Shown piece after piece: positions 18,187 to 29,100 of a DNA stretch of 64,000 nt. The stretch spans positions 1 to 64,000 of the forward strand of contig URPK01000011.1 in NCBI GenBank assembly GCA_900549715.1, written 5' to 3'. The position numbers and the translations under genes were made by a program. This DNA comes from an uncultured Collinsella sp. (GTDB taxonomy: Bacteria; Actinomycetota; Coriobacteriia; Coriobacteriales; Coriobacteriaceae). The notes beneath the pieces were generated by a model, which was given only the letters and a program-made list of their open reading frames with translations, was not told where the DNA came from and ran no database searches. Within the stretch, counting starts at the first letter, position 1. Every line of letters begins with the position of its first letter.

Positions 18187-19890
18187 ATGAGCAATCCCTC
18201 GAACCGCGCTTCGATGCGCGGGCAACTCACGCTGCGCGGCGTCGTCATCGGCGTCCTTGGCTGCGTGATCATCACGGCAAGCTCGGCCTACACGGCCCTC
18301 AAGATGGGTGCACTCCCCTGGCCGATTATTTTCGCTGCCGTCATCTCGCTGTTCTTCCTGAAGCTCATGGGTGACGCCAGCCTCAACGAGGCCAACGTCA
18401 CCCACACCATCATGTCCGCGGGCGCCATGGTCGCCGGCGGCCTGGCGTTTACCATCCCGGGCGCCTGGATGCTGGGCTATGCCGACCAGATCAGCTGGCT
18501 CGACATGTTTATCGTGGCACTCGCCGGCACCATCTTGGGCCTGCTGGCAACGGCGCTCATCCACCGCCACTTTATCGTGGACGCCGCGCTGGAGTTTCCC
18601 ACCGGCAATGCCGCAGCTCAGACACTGCGCGCCACCGAGGCCGGCGGCAAGACCGGCAAGCAGCTCTTTGGCTCCATGGCCATCGCAGGCATCTACAGCG
18701 TGCTTCGCGACGCTCTGGGCGTGGTGCCCAGCATGCTGTGCACGCTCAATATCCCCGGCGTGACCTTTGCCATCTATAACTCGCCCATGCTGCTCTCCAT
18801 CGGCTTTTTGGTTGGCTTCGCCCCGGTTGCCTTCTGGTTTGCCGGCGCGCTGCTAGGTAACTTTGGCATCATCGTGGGCGGCACCGCTGCCGGTCTATTC
18901 GACGTTGTGACTGCGCAGGGCATCGTCAAATCGCTCGGCATGGGCCTCATGATGGGCTTTGGCGTCGCCGTCGTCCTCAAGGACATCCTGCCGCAGGTCG
19001 CCGGCATCGCCCGCGGCCTCGCCGCCGACAGCTCCAGCGACACCGACGAGCAGTCGCTCATCTCGGGCTCGCTTAAGCTCGACGCCGGCATCATCGGCCT
19101 GGGTACTGCCGCCATCGCCGTGATCGTCGCCATCGCGCTCGACCTTGGCCCCGTCCCGGCCGTCATCGTCACGCTGTTCACCTTTGTCACCACCATCATG
19201 AGCGCGCAGAGCTGCGGCCAGACGGGCATCGACCCCATGGAGATCTTCGGCCTCATCGTCATGCTCATCGTGGCTGCCTTCGCACAGATCGCCCAGGTCA
19301 AGCTGTTCTTTATCGCCGGCATCGTGGCCGTGGCATGCGGCCTTGCGGGCGACGTCATGAACGACTTTAAGGCCGGCGCCGTGCTGGGCACCAATCCGCG
19401 TGCGCAGTGGATCGGCCAGGCCATCGGCGGCATCGTGGGCGCCCTGGTCGCCGCTGCCGTCATGGTCGCGCTCGTCACCGCCTATGGTCCGGATGCTTTC
19501 GGCCCCGACAAGAGCTTTGTGGCCGCGCAGGCAAGTGTGGTCGCCACCATGGTCTCGGGCATCCCAAGCGTGCCGTGGTTCGCAGGCGGCTTTATCGCCG
19601 GCATCGTCATGTACTGGCTCGGCATTCCGGCCATGATGATCGGCCTGGGCGTGTACCTACCGTTCTATATGTCACTCACGGCTTTCTTGGGCTCCTGCGT
19701 CAAGCTCGCCTACGACAAGTGGTCCGCCCACCGCGACGCCACCGCTGGTCTTTCTGACGAGGAGAGGGCTGCCAAGGACGCCGCCTTCCAGGAACAGGGC
19801 CTGGTTGTCGCCAGCGGCCTGCTCGGCGGCGAGTCCATCGTCGGCGTTATCCTGGCGTTTGTCTCCGTGGGCTTAAGCCTGCTGGGCTAA
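18187..19890 (+). CDS. OPT-family oligopeptide transporter
   Basis: 567-residue membrane protein with about 14 hydrophobic segments. N-terminal LRGVVIGVLGCVIITASSAYTAL, the NEANVTHTIMSAGAMVAGG region, ALEFPTGNAAAQTL and the C-terminal FIAGIVMYWLGIPAMMIGLGVYLP are typical of bacterial OPT proteins, which import peptides or metal chelates with protons. Shorter than many OPTs (~640). AAAGGAG precedes the ATG. Transcribed alone, ending at a strong terminator. Confidence 0.92.
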   Translation: MSNPSNRASMRGQLTLRGVVIGVLGCVIITASSAYTALKMGALPWPIIFAAVISLFFLKLMGDASLNEANVTHTIMSAGAMVAGGLAFTIPGAWMLGYADQISWLDMFIVALAGTILGLLATALIHRHFIVDAALEFPTGNAAAQTLRATEAGGKTGKQLFGSMAIAGIYSVLRDALGVVPSMLCTLNIPGVTFAIYNSPMLLSIGFLVGFAPVAFWFAGALLGNFGIIVGGTAAGLFDVVTAQGIVKSLGMGLMMGFGVAVVLKDILPQVAGIARGLAADSSSDTDEQSLISGSLKLDAGIIGLGTAAIAVIVAIALDLGPVPAVIVTLFTFVTTIMSAQSCGQTGIDPMEIFGLIVMLIVAAFAQIAQVKLFFIAGIVAVACGLAGDVMNDFKAGAVLGTNPRAQWIGQAIGGIVGALVAAAVMVALVTAYGPDAFGPDKSFVAAQASVVATMVSGIPSVPWFAGGFIAGIVMYWLGIPAMMIGLGVYLPFYMSLTAFLGSCVKLAYDKWSAHRDATAGLSDEERAAKDAAFQEQGLVVASGLLGGESIVGVILAFVSVGLSLLG

Positions 19891-19931
19891 GCTGAGCAGC
19901 TGCTCGACGGCAACCATATTGCCTACGACTT

Positions 19932-19971
19932 GCCCGGTCGGTAGCTTTTGCGGCTGCCGACCGGGCTTTTT
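19932..19971 (+). terminator. OPT gene terminator
   Basis: GCCCGGTCGGTAGC (19932-19945) pairs with GGCTGCCGACCGGGC (19952-19966), followed by TTTTTATA. Typical intrinsic terminator. Confidence 0.9.
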
Positions 19972-19986
19972 ATACCAACGCAAAGA

Positions 19987-20023
19987 AAGGCCGGCGCGCT
20001 GCATTTAACAGCGCGCCGGCCTT
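19987..20023. terminator. Terminator of the surface-protein gene
   Basis: AAGGCCGGCGCGCTG (19987-20001) and CAGCGCGCCGGCCTT (20009-20023) form a perfect 15-bp stem; in the minus direction it ends in CTTTCTTTG. Ends the gene at 20090-23597. Confidence 0.85.
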
Positions 20024-20089
20024 ATCGTTTGGCTAACGAGACGGTCCCGTTATGAATTGAAGTTCGTTGCAGAAACTACGCTCGAAACG

Positions 20090-23000
20090 CTACATCTGCT
20101 TGCGACGACGATCGCCGAGCGTCACACCCGTGGCAACGAGCGTAATGCCGCCGATGGCGAAGACCTCACCTGCAAGCGCGGAGGTATCGCCCGTCTGAGC
20201 AAGTGCACCGTCCGTGGCCTTCTTCTTGGCGACAGGAGCCTTTGCGGCAGCCTGCGCAACCTGAGGCTTGGCCTGCAGCTCAGCCTTGGGATGATACTTG
20301 TCGTACTCGGCCTGCGCGGCAGCCAGGGCATCCTTGGCATCGCCAAGCTCGGCAAGCGCGGCGGCATAGGCGTCGTTGGCATCGGACAGCTTGGCATCGG
20401 CATCGCTCAGAGCAGCCTTGAGGCCAGCGGCGGCATCGACGGCGGCCTTATAGCGAGCGTAGGCAGCGTTCAGCTTGACCAGCTTCTCGTTGCCCGTCGT
20501 GCCCGCGGCAAGGGATGCCTTGTGGTCGACAGCCTCAAGATCGGCCTTGAGCGCCTCGTCGTTGGCAAGCTCGGCCTTGGCCTTGACGATCTCGAGGTTC
20601 GCATCGACGACGGCTTCGTTGGCGGCCTCGAGCTGCTTCTGGGCATCGGCGACACCGGCGACGGCAGCGTCATAGGCGGCCTTGGCGTCGTCGACCGCCT
20701 TCTGGGCGCCGGCGAAGCGCTCGAAGGCCTTGTTTGCGCCGGCCAGCTCACCCTCGGCGGCCTTGGCCTTCGCCTGCGCGTCGGACAGGGCCTGCTTCTT
20801 GGCATCAACTGCCTGCTTGGCGTCCGAAAGAGTGGTCGCGGCGTGCGTATCTGCGGCCCGAGCCTTGTCAACGCCAGCTTGGGCAGCGTCGTCGGCCTTC
20901 TTGGCATCGTCAAGCGTGCCCTGCTTGTTCGCAAGGTCCGTCTTGGCGGCATCGCACTTGGCGGTAAGGTCCTTGACCGAAGCCGTGGCGTTGTCATACG
21001 CCTCATTGGCCTGATCGGACTTTGCCTTGGCGGCATCGCGGGCGCTGCGAGCCTTCGCCTTGTGAGCAGCGGCATCGGCTGCCTTCGTCTTGCTGTCAGC
21101 AAGCGTGGCGTTTGCCTTATCGAGAGTTGCCTGGGCAGTAGCGGCCTCGCCCTTGGCGGCGTCGAGCTTGGTCTTGGGCGTCTTGACGTCGATACCCTTG
21201 AGTTTGGCTTCGGCAGCGTCGTATGCCATCTTCGCGGCGGCGGTGCCGGACTTGGCCTTCTCGTACTCGCCCTTGGCGGTGTTCACGTTCGTGTCGGCCG
21301 CGGTATAGGCGTCTTGTGCGTCTTTCTGATTATTGAGAGCAGCGAGATATGCCGTATCGGCCGTGCCCAGCGTCTTCTGCGCCTCGGCGAGCTTGCTCTG
21401 GAGCTCCTTGAGTTGCGCCTTCTGCGCCTGCGTGCCGCCAGCGTTATAGGCAGAATCGATGTAGTCGTTGACGAGCTTCTTGAACTCGGAGACAGTGAAA
21501 TCAGCCTGAGTGTCATCATCGCTGTAATCGAATGCGGTTACCTCGGAATCGGTGTTCTTACCGTTACCGGTTGCGATACCGATAGCCACCGTAGCGGAAT
21601 CGATAACGTTGAGATAGTGCCCGCAGCCGTCTCCTCTTTCCTTACCGTTTTCATCTTTTGTGCCGGAATACACATCGCGATAGTTTTGGTAGATATAGTA
21701 CGAATCATAGCGATGAGCCATGAGAGCTTTGCCAGCCTCGCTATCCGCACCGTACTTTTTAATCCAATTCTCGTAATTAACCTTCTCCTGAGTGTAGAGA
21801 CCAGTATAGGGCCAACCGAGTGTATCCTCGGTCTCGCCGCCGGTATATGCGCCGCCTCCGCCGGCAAGATTTTCACCGTTATCCCAGTAGCAGCCTGAGT
21901 GTCTCCAGATGTTCGATGAATATGATGCATTAAGGGCGGCTGCCACAGTCATGCGGAGGCTGACGCTGAGCGCCGACTGACCGTTCGCCTTGCGGAGGTT
22001 GTTCTGGGTGTCGAGATATGTCAGGGCGTTGCGCATCTGCTCCAGGGAAAGCGGGTTGGTGTCGCGAGACATGTCCTGATCGACGTACTGGTCATACCAT
22101 TCGGCCTTGTCATCGGCACCGGTCAGCATCGATACGGCGTCCTGGGCGTTCTTCTTCTGCGTGGCTGTGAACTGGCTGCCGCCGATGATGTAGTTCATGA
22201 AGCCGAACATGCCCTGGCTGATAACATTCTGGTCTACGGTCATGTTCGACTTGAGGTCGGCAATCTGCTGGTTAAGCTTCTCGACCTCGGCATTCGCGGT
22301 GTCGTATGCCTTCTTGGCGGTATCGGATTCAGCGCATGCCGTCTCCCACTCGCTGCGCTTCTGCTTGCGAACTTCGACAAGCTTATCGTACGCGGTCTTC
22401 TTGTCTGCTTCGGTCTGCTGCGCCTTCTCGTATGCGGCCTTGGCGGCGTCGCGCTCGCTGGCGGCGGCGTTGTACTCCTTGTTTGCCGCATCGTATGCAG
22501 ACTTGGCAGATGCCACAGCAGCGTTGGCGGCGTTGGCCTTCTCCTGCGCGGCGGTGACGGTAGTCTGCGCAGCCTGCAGGTTCGCCTGTGCAGTGGCGTC
22601 TGCAGTCGTCGCGGCTTCGAGCGCGGCCTGCGCGGTCGCGAGCTCGCTGGCGGCAGTGACCTTGGCAGCTTCGAGCGCGTTCAGATCGATACCCGTGCCC
22701 GAGGTCGCGGCATCAAGCGCGGCCTGCGCCTGGTCGAACTTCTGCTGGGCGTTATCGCGCGCAGTGGTCGCAGCAGCGAGAGCAGCGGCAGTCTCCTGCT
22801 TCTTGGCCTGGGCGGAAGTCAGAGCGGTCTCAGTGTCCTTCTTTTCCTGCTGGGCGCTAGCCTCGGCAGCCTTGGCCTGGTCCAGATTGGCCTGTGCAGT
22901 AGCAACGGCCTTATTGGCATCATCGAGCTTTGCCTGCCCGTCCTCGACAGCCTTCTTGGCAGTCTCGTACTCGTCCATACCCATGGCCTCGAGCTTGGCT

Positions 23001-23597
23001 TGGGCATCATCGAGGGCCTTCTTGGCCTCATCCTGCTTTGCCTTGGCGTCCTTGAGCGCCTGGGTCTTATCCTCGACACTCTTGTTGGCCTGTTCGAGCT
23101 GATCGTTCAGGTCGCCCAGCTTCTTCTGCTGCTGCTCGGTCTTTTCGACGGCGGCTTTGAGCTCGTCAATCTTCTCCTGGAGCGCGGCGACTTCTGCTGC
23201 GTTCTGCTCGATTTCGTTGTCGCTCACAGCCTGCGAGGCCTGATTCTTTTGCTGCTGTGCCTGCTTTTGAGACTGGCCCGCCGCGTCGGCCTTCTTCTGG
23301 GCGGCATCGTAGGCGGCCTGAGCGTCCTTGAGCTGCTTTGCCGACTCCTCGGCCAGCTGGGCAGCCGTCTTTACGACCGCTTGGTTACCGGCGGCAACGG
23401 TGTTCTCTACAGAACTACCCCCCCTGAACAGAATCGCCGTTATCGGTTGACGGTGCGGCGATTGCCGCCAGCGGCGACATAAGCGGCTGAACAATGAGGC
23501 CCGCCGTCAAAACGGTTGCGACGGCGCGGTTGGCAACGCCCTTGACGTTGACGGCCTTAGCCCGAGGCTCAAAGTGTTGTGGGCTGTAGTTTGCCAT
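20090..23597 (-). CDS. LAxTG-anchored coiled-coil/CAP-domain surface protein, split by a seven-C tract (phase-variable or frameshifted)
   Basis: A signal-peptide frame starts at 23597 (MANYSPQHFEPRAKAVNVKG, hydrophobic core TVLTAGLIVQPLMSPLAAIAA, AAGGGAG before the ATG) and hits a stop right after a G7 tract on the coding strand (23418-23424). With six G residues the frame joins the downstream ~1110-residue frame (VQGGSSVENTVAAGNQ), giving 1168 residues. The mature part has long Ala/Lys/Asp-rich heptad-like coiled coils (~60-450 and ~700-1120) around a CAP/SCP-like domain with NGENLAGG (~570) and GHYLNVID (~660). The C-terminus is LAQTGDTS, a hydrophobic stretch and DRRRKQM, a sortase signal of the LAxTG type. 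In this sequence the protein is off unless slippage or a read error explains it. Confidence 0.82.
23418..23424. repeat. C7/G7 homopolymer tract in the surface-protein gene
   Basis: Seven consecutive C on the plus strand (G on the coding strand) directly after the signal-peptide region. Seven gives GGG GGG TAG (stop); six restores the frame into the long coiled-coil protein. Confidence 0.9.
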
Positions 23598-23904
23598 GGC
23601 TTTCTCCCTTTGACACGGATGTATCCATACGCTTCAAACTGTAGGTGCCGATTTTTGAATTCTGTTGCGCAACATTGGTCACCAGCGGATTTTTTGAAAC
23701 TCGCACTCTCGTGCTTCACAATTTCGTCACACATGTAGGAGCTGGTGCATCATATTATTGCGGGATCAAATTGAACCTGTGATTTGCATTTGCTCCCGCG
23801 TCATCCGCCCTATCGGATTCCGCATCCAACAGACACCTCATCCGCCACGGTGTAGAGTTAGGACAACGGGCGCGTTGCGCGGCCCGTGCCAGAACGAGGT
23901 GGAC
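23598..23904. other. 307-nt divergent intergenic region
   Basis: Separates the surface-protein gene (minus) from the DUF389 gene (plus). It contains a small palindrome GTTGCGCAAC near 23663-23672 and AT-rich stretches suited to promoters; I could not define convincing -35/-10 pairs. Confidence 0.5.
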
Positions 23905-25044
23905 ATGGAACTCGACAAGCAACAGATCAAGCGGCTGCGCGAACGCCATCACCGGCGCCACGGCATCCGCCCTGCCCATAGTGAGGCCATGGAGAACGCC
24001 ACCCGCTTCCTAAAGCGCGCATTCAACATTCGCGAGGGACGCGCGCCCTATCACATGATCCGCAAGCGTTTTGTAAACGGGGCGCGTCTGACTGGCTCCC
24101 ACCTATGCATCCTCATCATCGCCATGCTCATCGCAAGCATCGGCCTCGATATCGACTCGGACATCGCCATCGTGGGTGCCATGCTCATCTGCCCGCTCAT
24201 GGGATCGGTCCTTGCCATGGCATATGGCATCGCCACGCTCGACCGTGAGATTACTGTCGAAGCCATCGCCAGCCTTGCGCTGCAGATGGCCTTTTGCCTG
24301 GTCACGTCCACGTTGTACTTTAAGCTCTCGCCCCTTGGCACCACCACAGCTGCCATCATCGACAATTCGACGCCGACTGTGTGGGACCTCGCTGTCGCGC
24401 TCGCCGGCGGCTTTGCGGGCGGCCTAGGCAACTCACGCGACCAGGAACCCGCCACGCTCATTGCCGGCGTAGCCGTGGCGACCGCGCTCATGCCGCCCCT
24501 GTGCGCGGCGGGTTACGGCATCGCCATCGCGAGCGGGTCGCTGTTCCTCTCGGCGCTCTACGAGTTTGGCATCAACGTCGTCTTTATCGCGCTGGCGGCC
24601 GAAGCCGTATTGCTTCTTTTACGTGTACCGCTCAAGCGTGACCTCAACGGCGACGGCATTGTGACTGCCGAGGAAAACGCTGAGGTCGACGAGCTATCGC
24701 GCAAGGTGCGCCGACGCATCATCGTGGGTACGGTGATCTTTGCCATCCCCTGCATCGTTATGACCGCGGGATCCATTGGCTCGGCGCAGGCCGGCGTGCA
24801 GGACGGCTACGGCATCACCGAGACCACGCGCGAGCTTGCGGCGGTGCTGCCAGGCTTTAAGGACTACACCGTCGCCGTCGAGACCTCGGCTACCGAAGGC
24901 GAGGAGGAGGGTATCGTCGAGCGCGAGATTGTCGCCCATGTGACGACAGACGAGACGCTTGGGGCACACGACCGCCACGTCGCCCGCAAGCTCATCGACC
25001 TCAACGTGCCCGAACTCGATCGCGTGGAGTTCGATGTGAAGTGA
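23905..25044 (+). CDS. DUF389 (TIGR00341-like) membrane protein with EF-hand loop
   Basis: 379 residues. A basic N-terminus, then about six membrane helices with the family segments DIAIVGAMLICPLMGSVLAM, GGFAGGLGNSRDQEPATLIAGVAVATALMPPLCAAGYGIA and INVVFIALAAEAVLLL. Residues 246-257 (DLNGDGIVTAEE) fit a canonical EF-hand calcium loop, with D1, N3, D5, G6, T9 and E12 in place. The C-terminal ~110 residues are a soluble domain. Function of the family is unknown. Start at 23905 (MELDKQQIK) has GAGGTGG upstream; the frame upstream is non-coding. Confidence 0.85.
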   Translation: MELDKQQIKRLRERHHRRHGIRPAHSEAMENATRFLKRAFNIREGRAPYHMIRKRFVNGARLTGSHLCILIIAMLIASIGLDIDSDIAIVGAMLICPLMGSVLAMAYGIATLDREITVEAIASLALQMAFCLVTSTLYFKLSPLGTTTAAIIDNSTPTVWDLAVALAGGFAGGLGNSRDQEPATLIAGVAVATALMPPLCAAGYGIAIASGSLFLSALYEFGINVVFIALAAEAVLLLLRVPLKRDLNGDGIVTAEENAEVDELSRKVRRRIIVGTVIFAIPCIVMTAGSIGSAQAGVQDGYGITETTRELAAVLPGFKDYTVAVETSATEGEEEGIVEREIVAHVTTDETLGAHDRHVARKLIDLNVPELDRVEFDVK

Positions 25045-25110
25045 TGCGGGATGTGAGATGGATGCGCGCACGGGCGCGAGTCGGAACGAGGCGCAGACGC
25101 GACGCAGGCC

Positions 25111-25160
25111 GCGAGCAAAAAAGCGGGGCGCGATTCATGTCCGTGCCCCGCTCGCTGTTT
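25111..25160. terminator. Terminator after the DUF389 gene
   Basis: AGCGGGGC (25122-25129) pairs with GCCCCGCT (25145-25152), followed by CGCTGTTTTATT; an outer GCGAGC/GCTCGC pair is an alternative stem. It separates two convergent genes. Confidence 0.75.
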
Positions 25161-25172
25161 TATTGCCGTGAA

Positions 25173-25622
25173 TCAACTGTCCGCATCGACATCGCCAGAC
25201 TCCACCGTAAACGCCGGACCGGTACTCACCAGATAAAAACGGGTCACCCTGGTATCTCTAAATAGGTAGAGCAAGCCCTGATCGCGTCGGCGTGACAAGT
25301 ACGCCACGTGGACCGTACCGAATTCTTCACCGTTTTCCTTCTTTAATATCAGGATGTTGGGGTCATCCGTACGCTTAAACTGCCCGTCTGTGCAGATTCC
25401 GTCTTGGTCGACCAGCTGCCATCGACAGTTGTCCTCCTCAAGAAAAGCCAGGGTTTCCCGACTTGTTTCGTCATCCCGATAGTAACCGTCAATGGCAAAG
25501 CCCCCGGAAACGCATTCCTGCATATAGGATGTTTCTCGATTTATAGCAAACTGCCCTGCAGCGCCCAAGAGCACAGCTAGGCAAACCACTGCGAGGGTTA
25601 TTGAGATAGTGCGGCGGCCCAT
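25173..25622 (-). CDS. Small membrane-anchored hypothetical protein
   Basis: 149 residues with an N-terminal hydrophobic helix (residues ~5-27, ISITLAVVCLAVLLGAAGQF) serving as signal or anchor, and a ~120-residue extracytoplasmic domain with four-ish cysteines (ECVSGG, DNCRW, DGICTDG) and beta-rich spacing. No family recognised. The ribosome site is weak, and its GC content is lower than its neighbours, so recent acquisition is possible. Confidence 0.6.
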   Translation of the reverse strand: MGRRTISITLAVVCLAVLLGAAGQFAINRETSYMQECVSGGFAIDGYYRDDETSRETLAFLEEDNCRWQLVDQDGICTDGQFKRTDDPNILILKKENGEEFGTVHVAYLSRRRDQGLLYLFRDTRVTRFYLVSTGPAFTVESGDVDADS

Positions 25623-26040
25623 GCTAGCCCAGCCGATAGTTGCTTAACGGAGCGTGAAACATACCTGGAACCTCCGATATCAGGGGGAACGTCGCCTATG
25701 GCCTGCCGGCAATCATATGTTTCCAACATCAAACCATATGGTTACAACTCGTTGGAGATAGGTTCCATGAACGGACGATAATTTGCGGCGAACGGCTACA
25801 TATGTTCATTATCTCAGGGTTCTGGAGGCAATTTTTGGTGCCACCGAGACGTTGTTTTCGGAAGTATGCGGCAAATTCCGGAGCCCTCGAGCACACCCCG
25901 GTTTTTCACCAATAAAACCGCAGGTACAAAGCTTGGGCATATCCAGTGTGCTCGGCCTATTCAAATTTTGCCGCATACTTCCGAAATCCGAGTCCGCTGA
26001 AGGCGCCTGCAACGCTATTTACGCAACATATGTGCAATAA
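25623..26040. other. Intergenic region with a structured 129-nt element
   Basis: No gene visible. Contains the palindrome AACCATATGGTT (25733-25744), the nested inverted repeat 25857-25985 described separately, and AT-rich sequence suited to the promoter of the small gene on the left. Confidence 0.6.
25857..25985. repeat. 129-nt nested inverted-repeat element
   Basis: Outer 19-bp arms TTCGGAAGTATGCGGCAAA (25857-25875) with 25967-25985; inner arms CGAGCACAC (25888-25896) with 25946-25954; innermost CGGTTTT with AAAACCG around a short loop. The architecture resembles a small structured RNA or a MITE-like hairpin. Confidence 0.8.
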
Positions 26041-26075
26041 AAACGGGTGGCAGCCGGTACGGCTACCACCCGTTT
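26041..26075 (-). terminator. Activase gene terminator
   Basis: AAACGGGTGGCAGCCG (26041-26056) pairs with CGGCTACCACCCGTTT (26060-26075) with one bulge, about 30 nt beyond the stop; the minus-strand continuation is TTTATTGCAC. Confidence 0.85.
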
Positions 26076-26103
26076 GTCTCATATCCAGCACAAAGCAGGC
26101 CAG

Positions 26104-29100
26104 TTACTTCTTAATGCCGCGTCCCAGGCGCTCGGCGACCGATGCCACGGCCTCCTCGCTGGCCGGCCCGCAGCTCACACAGCCGTCATGAGCACGCATC
26201 TGGCCGGTGACCTCGTCCATCGCGAGCGGCGCCACCTTCTCGAGCTTAAAGCCCTTACCGGCGCGCATGTTCTCCTTGGCCACACTGATCATGAGCTTAA
26301 TGCGGTTGAGCTGGTTGACCTCGGACGCGCCGGGGTCGTAGTCCACCGCGACGATGTTGCTCTCGGGGTGCTGACGGCGCAGCTCCTTGATCACGGCCTT
26401 ACCCACCACATGGTTAGGCAGGCACGCGAAGGGCTGCGTGCAGATGATGTTGGGCGCGCCATGGTCAATCAGGTCGAGCATCTCGGCCGTGAGCAACCAG
26501 CCCTCGCCCATGTTGTTGCACACCGAAAGCACCGTGCGGGCCTTGTCGGCCATGGTGCCGATGCGCTCGGGCGCCTCAAAGCGGCGGGACTTCTCGAGCA
26601 GCTCTTCCACCGGCGTGCGCATCCAGTCCACAAGCTTGATGAGCGCCTGCATACCAGCGCGCGTGGTAGCAGAGCTTCCCAACTCGTCCTTCTGCAGCTC
26701 GGCGTTGCTCATGGAGTACAGGAAGAAGTCGAGCAGACCCGGCACCACGGCCTCGCAGCCCTCGCGCTCGATCACGTCGACCACGTGGTTGTTGGCCGTA
26801 GGGTGGAACTTGACCAAGATCTCGCCAACTACGCCCACGCGCGGCTTGGTGCCCTCGCCCACGAGCGGCATGGTGTCGAACGCGCGGATGGCCTCGCGGC
26901 ACAGCTTGGTGTAGTTGTGGCGGTTGAACTTAGGCGCCAGCTTGCGAGCACGCGCCATGTACTCCTCGTAGAGTGCGTTCGCCGCACCGGGCGTGGCCTC
27001 GTACGGACGGCAGCGGTAGAGCATCTGCATCATCACGTCGCCAAAGAGCACCGCGTAGACTGCCTGCTTAAGCAGCGCCGGCGTAATCTTAAAGCCGGGG
27101 TTGTCCTCGCCGAGCGCCACTGCCGAAAGCGAGATCACCGGAATCTCGGGGTGGCCGCTCTCGCGCAGGGCCTTGCGGATGAGCGCGATGTAGTTGGTGG
27201 CACGGCAGCCGCCGCCGGTCTGGCTGATGACCACGGCCGTCTTGGACAGGTCGTACCGGCCGCTCTCGATAGCCTCCATAATCTGGCCCGTTACCAAAAT
27301 CGACGGGTAGCAGATGTCGTTGTTCACGTAGCGCAGGCCTGCCTCGACGGCGTCGTGATCGGTCGAGGGAAGCAGCTCCAGGTTGTAGCCGGCACCACGG
27401 AACACCTCTTTGACCAGGTCAAAGTGGATCGGTGCCATCTGCGGGCATAGGATGGTGTAGCCCTCCTCGCGCATCTGCTCGGTAAAGGGCACCTTGGGCC
27501 ACGCGGTCGAGGCGCTCTCGCGTTGCGCCTCGAACGTGTACTTGCGGCTCGCAAACGCGGGAGCATCCGTGGAAGGCGCCACCGGCGCGGCATCGCCCTG
27601 CTCGTAAGCCTCGCCCGCGGCGGTTGCCTCGGCCAGACGTTCGGCCTCCTGGTCCTTGAGGGCAGCCATGAGCGAGCGGATGCGGATGCGCGCGGCGCCC
27701 AGGTTGGACACCTCGTCGATCTTGAGCACGGTGTAAATCTTGCCGCTGGCCTCAAGGATTTCCTGCACCTGATCGGTGGTCAGGGCGTCCAAGCCGCAGC
27801 CGAAGGAGTTGAGCTGAATCAGGTCCAGGTCGTTGCGCATCGTCACAAAACGGGCGACGGCGTACAGGCGGCTGTGGTACATCCACTGGTCGACCACGCG
27901 GATGGGGCGCTCGGGCTTTACCAGATGCGCGAGCGAATCCTCGGTAAAGACCGCAAAGCCAAAGCTCGAGATAAGCTCGGGCAGGGCGTGGTTGATCTCG
28001 GGGTCGTTATGGTAGGGACGACCGGCGAGCACGATGCCGTGACCGCCGTGGTCCTCGACCCACTTAAGAGCCTCCTCGCCCATGGTCTGGATGTCCTCGT
28101 GGAAACGCGCATCGGCCTCAAAGGCGGCGTTGACGGCGGCATCGACCTCGGAACGCGTGATCTTGGGCCCACGCACGCGACCGCGACCGGCTTGCGCATC
28201 GGCCACACGGTCGACGGCGAGCACCTGGTACAGACGGCGCTTGAGCTCGGTCTTGTCATGATAGGGCACAAACGGGTACAGGAACTCGATATTCTGCTCG
28301 CGAATCTCATCGATATTGAGCGCCAACGCCGTGGGGTAGCTCATGACGATGGGGCAGTTGTAGCAGTTACCGGCCGTCGGGTCCTCCTTGCGCTCCCAGC
28401 GCACGCACGGCATCCAGATAAAGTCGACATCGCGGTCGATGAGGTTCATAACGTGGCCGTGGCTCATCTTTGCCGGGTAGCACACGCTCTCGGACGGCAT
28501 GGACTCGATGCCCGCCTGGTAGGTCTTTTTGCTCGACTGGTCGGACAGCTGCACGCTAAAGCCCAAGCGCGTAAAGAACGCGTGCCAGAAGGGGTAGTTC
28601 TCGTACATGTTGAGCGCGCGCGGGATGCCGACGGTGCCGCGCGGGGCCTCGTCGGGGCTCAGCACCTCGCGGTTAAAGAGCAGATCGTTCTTCTTTTTGA
28701 AGAGGTTGGGCGCCTCGGTCTTTTGCTTTTTGTGGCCGGCACCCTTCTCGCAGCGGTTACCGGTAATGAAGCGCCTGCCGCCGCCAAAGTCGTTGACGGT
28801 GAGCTGGCAGTTGTTGGAGCAGCGGCCGCAGCGGACATGCTTTTGCGTCACGGTGAGGTGCGCGATGTCCTCGGCCGAAAGGATGGTCGAGGTGCCGTCG
28901 GCGCCGGCGCGATCGCGGGCGAGCAGGGCCGCACCATAGGCGCCCATGCAGCCGGCGATGTCGGGACGCACGGCATGAACGCCGGTGAGCTGCTCAAACG
29001 CGCGCAACGTGGCGTCGGACATAAAGGTGCCGCCCTGAACGATCACCTGGCTGCCGATCTCCTTGGGGTCGCGCAGCTTAATGACCTTGAACAGGGCATT

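Noticed and set aside
20057..21898. Long plus-strand frame opposite the surface-protein gene
   Set aside because: Shadow frame from Ala/Lys-rich codons; no domain, no ribosome site.
25729..25744. Palindrome AACCATATGGTT as a regulator site
   Set aside because: Short and with no partner copy close to a promoter; may be chance.
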